Assembly (NCBI GenBank): GCA_021904315.1
Contig: CM038919.1
Coordinates: forward strand, 4,960,001-5,024,000
DNA: 64,000 nt
Direction: 5' to 3'
DNA from: Sphagnum magellanicum
Lineage: Eukaryota > Streptophyta > Sphagnopsida > Sphagnales > Sphagnaceae
The notes below the pieces were generated by a model. It saw only the letters and a list, made by a program, of their open reading frames with translations. It was not told where the DNA came from and ran no database searches. Of this stretch, positions 48,179 to 62,329 are shown piece after piece (positions within the stretch are counted from its first letter, which is position 1; every line of letters starts with the position of its first letter). The position numbers were made by a program, and so were the translations under genes.

Positions 48179-49030
48179 ATGTTTGTTATCACTATCAACT
48201 TTTCAACATTTCATTGTGCTTGGGAAAAGTTTTATGTTTATTGTAATGAAAGGTTGCAAAATCTTGGTTTCAATTCCAAAGTCATGACAACATGTTCAAA
48301 ATTGAAAGTTATTTTACAAAAATTGCAATTAATAATAATCAAACCTCTCTTAAAAAATCCATTACCAATTGGGTTGCATCTAAAGAAGATACATGGTTTT
48401 TGTCACAACCTTACCATCAGGTTCACAACTAAATGTGGAGTGCAAGGACACATGAGGCCAAAAAAATGTGTTTGAAAGTGAAACACACTTTCACAAGTGG
48501 GGGAAAGTGTAAAAGATTGAACCCAATGACTTCCAAATGCACTCCCATTTTCAGAGTTACATTTGTGGGGGACTTTCGAATATTTAAAGCTTTAGTTGAA
48601 AGGGCAAACAAACACCAAATTGGACCCCCAAGATATCATTGGAAAGGTCTTGAAGTTTAAATGCCTAAAGTGCCTTTGCATTCTTCATTGAGACTTGAAA
48701 TACATGAGTTATAATCAAAAGAAGCGCCATGAGTCAAATTGGGAATTGGACTTCGAACCACAAATCCCTTTAAGGTAGAAGCCAGATGAGCTCCAATTGG
48801 GTTGTCCAAAACACCATTGGAAAAATCTTTGAGGGCTATAAGATATTGCCCTTGCATGCTCTAAACAAGTTTGATTTGAGGAAGATATGAATGTCTGAAG
48901 TTTTGGGACACCAGGAGTCCCAATTTTGTGATTCCTATTTGGGAGTCCCGAGAAAAAATGCCATTTGAATGTAACCCTACAAAGAGTTACAAAATATACT
49001 ATAAGGAGGGGAATGGTGCCTCCTCCCAAA
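48179..49030 (+). pseudogene. Possible gag-type retroelement remnant
   Basis: The frame at 48,179-48,475 contains KCGVQGHMRPKKC, a worn CCHC zinc knuckle: C-x4-H is intact, the first Cys is lost and the last spacing is one too long. Downstream, two blocks with CATTGGAAAGGTCTTGA (48,637) and CCATTGGAAAAATCTTTGA (48,812) repeat in diverged form. No LTRs, protease or RT could be seen, so the assignment is weak. Confidence 0.3.
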
Positions 49031-52000
49031 GGTTGTGGGGCATGTAAAGTTTGAGCTTAAGGTTGTCCTCACTAAATCCATTACACTTGCTTCCATATTG
49101 AACTCTCACTTGTGAGTTTGTCCTAATCCCATCTTGAAGCTCTAGTAGACTCTCTTACCCCACAAGTATTACAAGTTAGGGAGCATGCCCCAACTCCTCT
49201 TTTTTTCCATTGTTTCATTCTAAGACTTACATTTAAGTTTTTCAAGGAGTTTGGAGGTGTGTCAGTTTTGATGATGGCGATTAGGTTCAACAACATATTC
49301 CAAAAATTTTATTTTTATTAACCATGGGGCAGTATGATGATGATTTCATCAAATTTATAAGTTTAAAAAAATGATATTAACTTTATTTTTTTGTTAATGA
49401 AAGGTCTTTGAACTAGTTTGTACTTAAATTAATTTAAATGACATGTGAAATTAATCAATAACTAATCCAATTTTTTTGATAAGCTTGAGAGCTATATATT
49501 TTTTGAATTATTAAGTAAAAAAATATCATGTGTTGTTAATTTGTGGGTCCATTCATAGTTTGAGTTTTAAAAAAAAAGGAATAAAGATTTGAAGATTTTT
49601 TTCCATTAGTTTTTACAAGCAAAGTTTACATCAGACAAATCTATGATTTTTTTTGAATAGTCCAAATTAAAATAATTCATGAGGAAACGTTTCAATCAAA
49701 TTCCTGAATTTGGTCTGATTGAGGAAATTTTAAAAATGTATTGCACATACTTAGATTTAAGAAAATCCATAATATTATGAAACAATTTGACAAAGTTAAT
49801 AGAAGGGAACTAATAATTAATGTAGTTAACGTGTTTTGATCAACAAATTGGAAGAAATAATTGCAAGATGCAACTTAGATTGATTTGACTTACACAAGTT
49901 AAATGAATCTAATCACATAAAAGAAAAAAAATATTATTCTCATCACATTACAAACAAATCAAGGCAATTTAAGGCACCAAATTAGAATGGGTTACATGGA
50001 TATTCATCATAAATTTATGATAAGAATTCGGATAAGTTTTTTGATGAAAGTGAATTAACTTACATTGTGTAAACCTTGCATTGGTTGTAAAAAACATATT
50101 AGGGAAAAAATTTAAAAATTGAAGGCACATTGAGGGTGAATGACCTTCTAAAACTTGACATTCCATTCATACCTATTTGCTTCATGCAAAGATGTACACA
50201 TTTTGGTTATCATTATTTCCTCACTATTATAATAGATGATAAATTACATTACAACATATTGTATCTATTGAAAAATTAACATTAAATATTTGACAATTTT
50301 TTTCATGTTGCAAGCCCAATGAGCCAAATTTCATGATCATATCATATTACTAGATTGCATAATACTATACATGAGTCCTTTTTCAAAAAAATTCAAAGAC
50401 CATATAACTTGTGACATACAATAATCCACAAGCATACCCAAACAATAACATTATTGTAAACATTTTAGACCATGCTACCTTGCATATAACCTTCTTTATA
50501 AAAATTTAGTAAACACCCAAATTGACAATAATCTATAAAATTTAAGGACTAGAAATGTGGGAGAATCTAAGTCTAATGACTTCAATTCACATTGCAAATA
50601 GCTAGAGAGAACCAAAGACAATTTATCTTGCCCAATACACTTCAACAATATGGTGTAATTTAATTTAAAGAATCATATATTAGTGGGGTAGCTCACTTTA
50701 TGTTGCTTAATGACAATTTATCGAAATAATTTTGGGGAAAAATATTGTCACAACTAATTATGTTCAAAACCAAAGTCTAAGACTACAAAAACATTCTTAA
50801 AGAATAAAACACCCATTGAAGCATGGATGTGAGTCAATTTGTTTTGTTTGAAAGTCTTCAATTGTAAAATATTTTCTTTTAATAAAATATTATTGGATCA
50901 CAAACAAAAGTTAAATCCTCATTCAATAGAAGGTATTTGAATCTAGTATTTGCTAGGTATTACTCAAGTATTAGACATAAAACATCACATGGTATTAGAT
51001 TTAGTGATACCTTGATTGATATCCAAATTGCTAGTTTTTTCTTATGTGAGAATTGGCAATTGAAGATTATATCCATTCCACACCCTTCTAAAATGGTGAA
51101 ACCCAGGTGAAATAAAAGATTTACCAAAGTCAAGTTCTCAAGTTAAGTTTTGGACCAATTTTAGAGATGGTTGTTGAACTATGTAAATATAAAAATAAAT
51201 ATTTTGGTAGCTTGTAAATTTTTTCAATAATTTGTTTTGACAATGATTTTGTGAGTTTACTTTTTTTTTAATGTCATAATCAATTTGTGAGAACCACCTT
51301 AGTTAATTGAGTGTTATCAAATCTATGAAAAAGTTGGCACTTTGAAAATCTACTCAATAAAAAATCAGAATTTTGATACATGTATCTAAATTTTTTAAAA
51401 AAATGTATAGGTTTTTCAAATCTTTATGAAAATTAGATCTAGCACTTCTAAACAAAATGAAAACCACCCAACATTGGTATTTAGAAATCTTCATAATAAA
51501 AAATTAATTTCACAAGGTGTCATTCATGGAAAGACCTTAATTTCTAATCCTTTTCAAGAAAATCAATAAGAAGAAGATGTTGGTTTTGAATCTTTGATAG
51601 ATCCTACAATCTTAAAGTAGTTTGTAGGTGATGGTATTGACCAAAATTAATCTTTAAAAGGGCACTAAAATGTTCCTAACATATGTACTTGTACTTTTCA
51701 AAATCAAGTTTACGGTGATCAAATTTCACTTTTGTGTTCATCTTATGATTGTTTAAATATCAAAAAAATTATTCATAACACATCAAATCTTTGATGAAAC
51801 ATAATGAAAACATGAATTGGAGGTTGTAATCAATTATCATTTGATGACAATAATGATGATATGTACTTTTCTTCACATGATGTTTGATACAATTCATGTG
51901 ACTTAGTCTCAAGAGGGCCCCTTGTACAGTGATTTAAGGTTCCCAAAGAAATTACAAGCCTTCATGTTTAGTTGATAAAATAATCCAAGAAACCACTTGA

Positions 52001-52672
52001 GCCACATAAACATTTAAAAAATTTCATCATTCATTCAAAATAATGACATTGATATTCATAATAATATAAGAAATGAATCAACTACTCCAAACATTGAATA
52101 GAAGAAATCTAAGCCATAGATGTCAAGTTTACCTTCTTCGAAGGAAAAAAAAAAAACTTGGATTTTGATGCTTTTATTAAATAGAAGAACAAAATCAAAC
52201 AAAATGGTAATGACAACATTGAAAAATTTGAAACAAGATTAGTTATACAAGGTGTTGACTATATGGAATTCATGCTTTCATGGTGAAATTGGCTTCAATC
52301 ATGGTCTTATTGGCTTCGGTAACACAATATGTATTATGATATTGAACTTCACCAACCACATGTTAAAACAACATTTTTTTAAAGTATGAACTTTAAAAAA
52401 CATTTACATGGACCTCCAAACATGCAAATGTAAAAAAATAATAGACTTATAATCCATGTATTGTTTGCAAATCACAAAGATAATTTATGACCTTAAGTAA
52501 CCTTTTCCACGATTCATGAGCATGGTTTTGGAAAGATTTAGTATTCACCTAATTTATGTTAAATGATTTATGATGGATCAAATTTTACTATACATTATTT
52601 CATATGAAATCATGAAAGATCACTTGATAGGTTAGTGGATTATGGTGTACATGGATGATGACATTATTAGTG
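49031..52672. other. Long AT-rich intergenic stretch
   Basis: No supportable gene. A hAT-like right end, AAAACCACCCAACATTG, ends near 51,475 without an identifiable partner. Confidence 0.45.
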
Positions 52673-52830
52673 TCAAGTGGTTTTCACTCGTGGGCTGAAA
52701 ATTAATGTTGATTTTTAGTCCAATTTTCAATGAGAACCAAAGTTGAAAATTGCCATGAAAATTAAACTAAAGGTTCTCATTGGATGTGTGAACCACTCAG
52801 AAAGAACCGCCCAAGTTTTCACTTGGCATC
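52673..52830. repeat. Imperfect palindrome (hairpin MITE-like)
   Basis: CAATGAGAACC near 52,727 pairs with GGTTCTCATTG near 52,773, and the outer GTCAAGTGGTTTTCAC pairs loosely with the inverted GTTTTCACTTGGC near 52,815. The whole can fold into one long imperfect stem. No coding content. Confidence 0.5.
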
Positions 52831-54563
52831 CAATCAAAAAATTAGACCCAATCTCACATTTTGAGAAGGGTCCAATTCTCATGGTAAAAAATAAAAAATA
52901 AAAAGTAAAAAGTTTAAGTTTTAAGAAATTATAAAGTTCACATTTATGGAAGTGACTACCATAATAAATGAAGATTTAGTCAAGTTTGATTACAAGATAG
53001 TTAGAAAGTTATTTAGGGGTGTATGCACTTTAAGGTGGTTCATTTTTCGGCAAATGCTCCACTCCCTAAAAATCCACACTATAGTGTTAAAATGATAATC
53101 TATTTTGATATCATTAATTTAGTGGGGAATTACATAGTGGTTAATGAATTAAAAAACCCATATGAAAATAAGCCATTTCAAACAATTCTTTAATGTACAT
53201 GTTAAAAAAATAAAAATTGAAATCCACCCTAAAATGATTATGATATGGACTTATGAAAATATGGTTCATTTTAGGTCATTCAAAAGTCCATAACTTGTTT
53301 TTGGTTAATTTTTTTCTAGCAATTTTTTTGCACATATGTTCTTTTTGTTTTAACATATCATATATTGAATCCTTATAATATATTCCAAATAAAATTCATA
53401 CACAAAAATGCATGTATGTAAAGGCACAAACAATAAATTAGTCCATATTTTTCAACTTCAAAAGTCTTATTATATATTTGGTATATATATATGTTGCAAA
53501 AAAATTTAATAGATGTTTTCTTCTTCAAGTTGTCAATTTAAATCTAGCCACAAATTTGGAAAATTGTTGTTTTTATGCCATGTTAATAACATGTAAATGC
53601 ACGCCATTTTGTAAAAAACTGGATTGTGACGCAAAAAGTGAACCACCTTACCTTGCAACCACCCTTAACTATTTTTTAACTACCTCTAAAAGCACATAAG
53701 TCTAAAGGTGGCAAACAATGTTTTTTTCCTCTACTTTTTGGTGAAGTTCTTGGAAAAACAAAAACAAAAACCCCTTTGAACTTGTTACAGGTTATTTTTA
53801 GATTTTGTAATAAAGAGAAATTTTCCACAAAATAAACATTGATTGTAAGAAAAGAAAATTTAAAAAACCCAAAAAAAAAAATTGTGAAAACCATCTTTGA
53901 AAACTAACAGTTCAAAATTTTGTGAAAATCGCTGACCTTGAAAATCACCTAATTAGATTTTATTTTATTTTTTCAAAACCAAGGTAGTTTTCAAAATGGG
54001 AAATTTTTCTTAAAGAAAAGAATTGGGGTGATTTTCATAACTTGCCCCAAAAACCGGAACCAATGGTTTTCACAAAAAAGTGAGAACCACCCAACACTAA
54101 ACATTATTGTTGGAAATAATGACCAATTCATGAAAAATCTCAATCAAGTTTTTCAAAGAAAATCTAAACAATCTCATCATATGAAATTGTGTATTGGGTT
54201 AAATCATGTCATCATAACGAAAATAATTCATCAATGTATTAAAATGATATAAATTAAAATTGAATAAACACTTTTACACCCATAAACACACCTATGTAAA
54301 ACAAAAATAGAACTTGGAAATAATGGAAATTGCCCAACTGCATAGAAAAAACCAACCATATGAAATCATTTTTTTGTTTGGAAATAATTGATAGTTTAAT
54401 GCATCATATATACATGTTTGAATTGTTCATATATTGTTTAAAATAATACAATTGTTGATGTTGGCATTTCTCCATTGGAAAGCAAGTTAACAATTCATTC
54501 AAAGAGATTCAGTCTTTGAATCAAATACCAAAGGGTGATATCTTACATGCATATTATGCTGCT
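52831..54563. other. Intergenic with hAT-end remnant
   Basis: AT-rich, no gene. GTGAGAACCACCCAACACTA ending near 54,099 looks like a hAT right end, and the preceding 200 bases share GGTTTTCACAAAA-like wording with 44,880-45,060. No matching left end or duplication was found. Confidence 0.4.
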
Positions 54564-54566
54564 AGT

Positions 54567-57041
54567 CACTACTAGAAATTTTGGGTTTTGCAATTGTCGT
54601 TTGCAACTAAAATTCAGTTGCATGCGACACATGCAACTGCAAATTTGTGTAGTTGCGTAAGACAAGTTGCACGCGACATTACGTATGCAACATATATATA
54701 CGGTGCTAATATACATGTTCATCCATACATATTAATCCAAATGTAGTTGCACCTTGTTACAACTCTCCTTGCAACTACAATGTAACTAATAAAAATATGA
54801 CATGTGTTTAAAAATTGGACAACTAGCTTGTGGACATGTGTCATTATTTTATTTTTTTGTGTTTTCAAAATAAAAAATTCATTGGATTGATCTCAATCAT
54901 TAAAGTTTCTGCCATTGAGATGATGACACGGCACACCATGGAATGTTCATTGACCATTTGACACGTGCAATTTTTAAACAAAAATTATATGATGACATGT
55001 GGCAATTAAGGCCTACTTTTTTTCAATTTTAACATATTAATTAATGAAATATAAATCATCCAATTTTTTGGCCAATAAAATGTTGACACGTGTGCTTAGG
55101 TAGGTAGGTAATTATTAACCCTATTAGATAAGTAGGATTATTTAAGTATGTAAGTAGGTTGAACATAGTTAGGTTTAGGCTATATAGGTAAAATTAAAAT
55201 AATCCAATTTTATTTTTAAGATTATCCATTTCATAAAGGTCAAGCTTCATTTATTTACTCATCCCCAATGGCATTTGGTGATTGGTTACAATAAAGCTAT
55301 TGCTCCTGGTTATATATTGAGCCAAATAAAATTGGAAGCCAAAAGATATGGGATAAAAAATTCCATTGCAAACTTCATGAACCAATTTAGTTGCACATTA
55401 TATCCAACTAATGTATTAGAATATAGCAGCCAGGAGAGGGTTTCTTTGCTTCTGGTGTCCATACAAAACTTGAAGCCCTCCTCTTGGTGCATCTAACACA
55501 CTAAAAATTGTGAAAAATAGATTAAAAATGAGAAAGTTATGGCCCCCCAAAGTAAAGGGGGTCAAAAACTCAGAATAAAAACCATTTAGCACTACAAAGG
55601 CCGATTCTTAAACACCCAGAAAGTCCCTTTTATGTTGTTTTTTTGCTATTAAAGTTTGAACATAATTTGTAGAGCTTCAGATGGCGCTCCTGTATCATTT
55701 TAAATCGTTTAAAATGAATAAGAAATAAGAAAGTTATGGGGTTTGAAAGTAGGAGGGGTCCAAAGAAAAAAAAAAACGTTGTAACTTGGAAAACTTATTC
55801 TTCTTGTTAATTTTTCATTATTCCTTCTTTTTTTGCATTTCAAAAATGATTGTAGAATATTTTTAATAATTACGATTACTCAATGAAAATATGATTTTAA
55901 CATTATTATATAGTTCAAACTAGTAATTAGCTTAAAATGTTTGTGTACTTGGAGGTTAATTCGTGTAGCCTATTTACATTAATATTTTAACATAAATAGT
56001 GGAATTTAAATATATAATACCTATTGATTATATATATATATAATTGATTATCATTATAATTATAATAAAAATTAATTGATAATCATGAATATTTATAATA
56101 AATTTTGATATTATCATATTAATTGATTCTGAATAATTTTTTTGTTTAATCAAATTTACATTTTCTGAAAAAGATTCCAAATAAAATAAAATAAAATAAT
56201 TTTAGTTGCCAAAAAAATATTTAAATATATTTGACAAATAAAATTAAAAAACTTGTAATATATATTTAAACTATGGTTTATTTTAGTTTAATTTAATTTA
56301 ATATATTTTAATTTAGACATAATTAATTTAGCCATTGTTAGTTTTAGTTTAATTTAGGTTAGCCATAAATATTTTATCCTAACTTAATTTAGCCATATTT
56401 ATTTCATGTTAATTCAATTTAGCTTAATTTATTTTAGCTATAAATAATTTAGTCTAACTTAATTTAACCATAATTAGTTTGGCCTAATTTAATTTAGCCA
56501 TAATTAGTTTGGCCTAATTTAATTTAGCCATTTTTAAAGCCATAAATAGTTTAGTCTAACTTAATTTAGCCATAGTTAATTTAACATAATTTAATTTACC
56601 TGTAATTAGTTTAGCCTAATAAACTTAGCCATGGTTAGTTTTAGCCTAATTTAATTCAGTCATGGTTAGTTTAACTTTTTAGTTTATTTAACCTAGGTTA
56701 ATTTAGCCATGGTTATTTTAGCTTAGGTTAATTTAGGTTAACATAAGTTAGCATGTGGTTAACCTTAATACTAAAGGCACATAATATTATTATACATAGC
56801 CTATGTAGATATATTAAGTATAATAATTTAAGTATGTATAAGTTTAGGCCATCATTTTTATGACATGTGTCCATGTTGTACACATTTAGTTGCACATTAG
56901 TTGCACACACAACCGTATGGTTGAAAATTTATACAATACTAAATTTATAGTTGCAAACATGAGCGAGATAATTGCAAACGACAACTAGTTGCATGCTAGT
57001 TGCATAGTGATTGGTTGCAAACAACAGGATTTTTAGTAGTG
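54567..57041. mobile_element. Non-autonomous CACTA element 2, 2.48 kb, with 3-bp duplication
   Basis: The left end is CACTACTAGAAATTTTGG. The right end, read inward, is CACTACTAAAAATCCTG. Both flanks carry AGT (54,564-54,566 and 57,042-57,044). Subterminal repeats GTTGCAAACGACAAC and GCAACT crowd both ends. The interior is very AT-rich, has no transposase and contains TAGCCAT-type tandem repeats. Confidence 0.92.
56280..56740. repeat. AT-rich tandem repeats inside CACTA 2
   Basis: Units like TAATTTAGCCATAATTAG then TTTGGCCTAATT repeat every 25-31 bases with much variation. Two adjacent units at about 56,470-56,530 are nearly identical. Confidence 0.8.
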
Positions 57042-57044
57042 AGT

Positions 57045-60000
57045 TGGGTTAGCAAGAAGGATGCCAAGTCTTAATATGATGCTATTGTTTTTTTCATACC
57101 AATTTGGTGTAATGAGCTAGACTCACAAGAAATACAAATAATAATTTCCCACCCACTAATATATGACACTTTAAAAAACATTTCAACTTGTTGATGCCAT
57201 GGGTTGAAAATAATTTATTAAGAAAGCTTGGCTTCCCACAATAACGTTCCATAACAATATATGCAAAAAATCAAATTAACATTAATTTTTTGACAATCTT
57301 AAATTTCATGCTTGTAATATTAGCACATTGAAATCCAATATTGTTTTACATGAAACCAAATACAAGTCAAGAAAATCAACTTTATAAATGCATTCGAAAA
57401 TTGCAAATCTAAACTTAAATAATGACAAATTTTATTTTAAAATACAATTTGATTTTTTCCAATTTGACTTGGAAATGATTTCGTGCATGAATAAGATTCA
57501 ATTATGAAAAGTGAATCCACAAATTTAGACAAAAAGATTAACAATTTTTCAACAATCTTACTCAAATTAAAATAACAATTTCAATCTTTGAGGCAACCAA
57601 TGTCATTGAAGTTATCGTTGTAAGATTATAGTTTTGATGAATACGTGGGTTCATTAATATTGTTCAACTTCCATAATTGATTTTACCACATCAAAATTTT
57701 GATATTTAATCTCAAATTAATTTGGATATTTTTATGTTGTGGAATCTTTGTAGGCATTCAAAATCTATCACAAATGATTAGGTTTAGGTCATGCAACACA
57801 ATTACAAGGAGACATTAAATGATTAGGTTTCAATTTGAGGAATTTCTGAATGTTGTGGCCAACACAACATAGCATGCACCTTGAACAATTATGTGTTATA
57901 CAAAAAGAAAAACCAACCAAACACAAGATTCCAAATTTAAGAAATGATGACATCAAATATATAATTAGCAAGTCATGTGAAGCTAGGTAAACCATAACTT
58001 ATAATGTAACCAATACATTGGAACACAACTTGTAGCATTTATTTGGCCAACATTTAGGTGGAATGCTAGTTGATATAAACCATGTAATTGAAACCTTGTC
58101 TTTCGTGTAAAACATGTATCTACAAGCCACAACTAAGGGGACCATTGTATAAATTTTACATGTTTTAATATCTAATAGATAAAGTAATATTGCAAATGTG
58201 TAATATATTTAGACAACAATGTTTTCAATATAATATTATACCATTTAAATAAATTTCAAAAAAGTTTTATGAGTTGTATGACCAAATTATCCTTAGAAAC
58301 AATGTTTTAAAAAATTAAGTGGTGTAATCAAGCATGACCTATCAATCCAAATCTACCACATCAATCTATCAAGATGTTGTTAGGACTATTTGAAAAGGCA
58401 CCATTGTGTCCTATTATTGTGGATGCACCTTGTGAGATCTACAAACAACTTTGATTGCATGAGTTCCAATCTTTAAAAGTGACCTCAATAAACAAGAAGC
58501 AACAACCAAGAAGATTTAGGCATTGGAGATAGAACAAAAAATCCAAGTCCATCAAGAAATAAGACTATCGACTAGACAAAAATCATCCAACTAGATGAAA
58601 AAGTAAGTGAAAGTAATTTACTTGCAACATCTTAGTGGAATGTCAAATACATGGTTGTATGGGTTTTTCATTTAATCTCTTCAATCTATAATACATATAG
58701 GTTTGGTTATTTGTTACTAGCTCAACATTGGAGATTCTATCATTCTTAATTCAAATCTTGCCTCCTATTTATATGTTAATCGTTGTTAATCATATTTGGT
58801 CTTTGAGCACATTTCCTATTAATGTGCAAATCCAACAACTATGCAAATTCCTCTTTCTTGCTTTTATTCTTCTCTAATTTCCAATTAAATGACATAAATT
58901 TGAATCCTTAAATGAGTTTCTAGATGTTATCTTGGTTAATGGTGGAATAGTTGTTTTGTTGTACGTCATGACATTCCATTGTACACATTTTTTGTATATT
59001 ATATAATTTTGTTATCCATGTCTTATTTTTGTGACATAATTTTGAAATTTTGTTATTTTGTAGTATTTAGTATAAAGAAAGCTTATGCCCAATTGTCTTA
59101 TGAACAATGTTGAGTAAAACACCAAATTTAGTTCATTAGGATATTTTAGTTGTATTTTCATATATTTAGTTTATTAAGTCTGCTGCTTAGTCAATTGCTT
59201 GGGCTGTTATTTAGGCCAGACCGCAATTTAAAACACTTCTTCGAACTAAGTAAATTCTACATTGGATTCAAGACATGGCAAATAGTATTTTTTTCATCTC
59301 TACCAAGTTGTTTTTAAGGTTAGTACTCTAGGTGTTATTGCATGAATCTTCACAATTTTTGTGCTGAATAGCTCTAAATGTTAGAAACATCCCAACTGCC
59401 CAGAAAGGCCTGATAGATTATAGGAATTAAGTCTTGAGCATGTAGTACCCTAACCACCATCTAACATCTAACATTATAACGTATGATGTTCTTTTTGTGG
59501 GGGGATAGGAGACTAGAAAATAAAATGAATCCTTTTTCAATTTTATGATATAAAAAATTTGGTGAAATTTTCCAAAAACTTAGCAGAATTAGTTGAATTT
59601 ACACTCAGAAACACATGTTTATCCAAAATTTTGCCAATCTTTTGGTTGAAAAATGAAAAAAATTGATGAAGAAATAATCACTGATTTCAATCAAGTTTTT
59701 CGGATCACATGATTGTCAGCAATAGCCATTGGGATTCTTTTGAAAAAAAGTGACACAATCAGTGTGTAGCCATTATCACAATCGGTTTGTAGCCATTAAT
59801 ATAGAACGTGGATTAAAGATGTGTACTTCATATACAGTTTGCAGCCAAATTTGGCTAAATCTTCTTAAGGACAATCATAAATTTTTTCTTCACCTTGCTA
59901 TGGATGATCACCACTTCAGCTACATAAAAGAATTCCTAGAAAAAAACATGGTTCCAGGGTTGTATACAACTACCAAAGGAGCCTCACTCAAGAGTGAAAA

Positions 60001-62329
60001 AGGTGAATGTACCGGACCCTTGAGTGTGTTCAGGTTCATCTTTGGCGGTGCTGGGGGCAGTACGATAATGGAGGATAAGAACTGTGTGTGGTACAATAAT
60101 TGAGTCTCTATTGTGGTACCAATCCAATCACACTGTACATATGTTGCAAGCTTCTAAGAGAGCAAGGTCCAATGCAATACAAGGGGTGTGTCACACTGTG
60201 GCCTTGCCATTTACATTTAAGGCAAAAGAAGAATTATGAAAACTCAAATATTTCACCATGCAAAAATTATAATCTTCAAAAAATCCTCTAAAAGAAACCA
60301 AAATCCTTCAAGATATTATTATAACGCTATAACTAATCTCAAGTTTCAACACAAGCCAAAATGTCATCTTTCAAAAATCTTCATATAAAAATAGAGCTAG
60401 TACCTAGGGGCCAAAATCCCAGCTTAAGCTACTATACTCTATAATGAATCTAAATATCCTTGCCTTGGTAGGCAAGACCAACAAAATGGAATAGTCTCTT
60501 ATTTTTGGTAGAGACTTGAGTGAAGTGAAGCACAGAGCATACAAAAATCCAGGTAATAGACAAAAGAGAAGGACAAGTCCAAGGTATTGTGGCAATAATG
60601 GGCCTTGAAACCTTGTAGTTGGGTCCAATTTCAACAATGGCATATGTTTGCCCTATTCCTAAGGTAAGGACATGGGTAAAGATTTACCATTTACATTACA
60701 TAAGATGGATATAAGTGAATAAAAATTAAGATAAGTCAGAATATGTATAATAGGTATGTGTACAAACTATTGCACAATGACAAATGGGGAAAATAATTAG
60801 GTTTGCAATTAGCATTGCATACTCAAGCAGATGACATTTGAAAACATTCTTAGGGGAAAGCTTACTGCAAATATTAAAGGATTATCCTTTCACAAGGTCA
60901 AAAATGCATTCAAGGCATTCCTATGATAGCAAATAGTGTGATCATTTTTTTAAATGATTGAAAAGTATAAGGTAACAATCTTACAAGAGAAGAAGAGGGG
61001 GAAAAAAAAAAGTAAATTATCATGTAATTCAAAAAATCCATGACCTAAAAATGCATAGTCCTTGCTTCTGCATTCTTAGGTCTATAACACATTGACAAGA
61101 AGCAGCTTGTGCCTTTTGGACAGAAATAGGTGATTTTCATGCATAGAAATATCGAAAACACTTAGTAAGTTAGAAATAGCCTAAAAGGCAAAGCATTTTG
61201 GAGTTAAAACTTTAGAAGTAGGTAAAGGGGAGGCAAATAAGTGAAATGTCAGTTCACAGATCAACTCCATTATCATGCATTTCATTTCATTTTGTTCTTG
61301 CAATTTTGGTTTAATTGCACTATGATCTCATAGTAAGGAAAATACAAATTTTATTATGCATCAAGTAAATGAAGTTTAAATATGAAGTGTCGCTGTAATA
61401 TACATGAAACTTCAATATATCATAAGTGCTGTAAATGAACTAATATGAAGTGCAAAATTGTGTTAAAAACTAACTAAAACTAACATGTGAAATATCATGG
61501 CATATATTTCCTAGAATATTTAGTTTTGATTTTGTTGAATTTTCTTTGACAAAATTATTATCCAATATTCAATAACTCTGGCATCTTAGGTCTAAACACT
61601 AGCAAACCATCTCGTTGCGCACTCCTACTCATTATCAAGGGCTTTCCAATGGTACCAAGATACCAACAGCAAGACATTGGGGGGCGAGGGGGGGGCATCA
61701 TGGTGTTTGGGAGATCTCAATGTGACACAGAAAACAAAGAAAACTACCTTCCTTAATACATATAGAGAGAGAGAGAGAGAGAGAGAGATGCATGTTTGGG
61801 AGGAAGAAAATGTGGGAATTATGTGTCCCAATAGAAAGAGTTAAATCATCATTTTGACATCATTTCTCAAAGGATCACAATCAAATCAAGATCACCATTT
61901 CTATCAATGACCAAATCCATAATCCGATTCTTGAGAAATCCAAAATCGCCAACTTTCACAACCTTAATAAGGTAGTAACTACGTAGTTGCTTTGAAATAT
62001 ATTGGGTCCACAACAGATTGGTCAGCCTTTCAGTGTATACCAGCCTCCATGAAGTCACAAGAATCTTGTAGTAAAGATCAGTTGGTAGTTGCTACCCAAT
62101 GATCTGCAGAAGGTTTTTTTCTAGTCAGATCAGCTGCTGATCGGCTAGGTTTTGACACCACAAGACTTCACACAATTTGCTTGCTATATTTGCAGTGCAA
62201 ATGTGACAAAGATCTAGAACATAGTCCTGAAGCTAAGCCCAAACTGGGTCATGCAGTTTCTAGCAAAGCATAGTACTTACCTGGATTGTATATAGATTGA
62301 GAATGAGAAAAGAGATTGGAGTCTTGATC
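57045..62329. other. Intergenic, no supported gene
   Basis: AT-rich. The 117-codon ORF at 59,750-60,103 (plus, with FIFGGAGGSTIMEDK) shows no family I recognise and no splice context. An AG microsatellite lies at 61,764-61,788 and a G run at 61,679-61,696. The end next to 62,329 should include the 3' UTR of PRP-2. Confidence 0.4.
61764..61788. repeat. (AG)12 microsatellite
   Basis: Perfect AG dinucleotide run. Confidence 0.95.

Noticed and set aside
59750..60103. 117-codon plus-strand ORF
   Set aside because: No recognisable family, no splice or promoter context; too weak to call as a gene.
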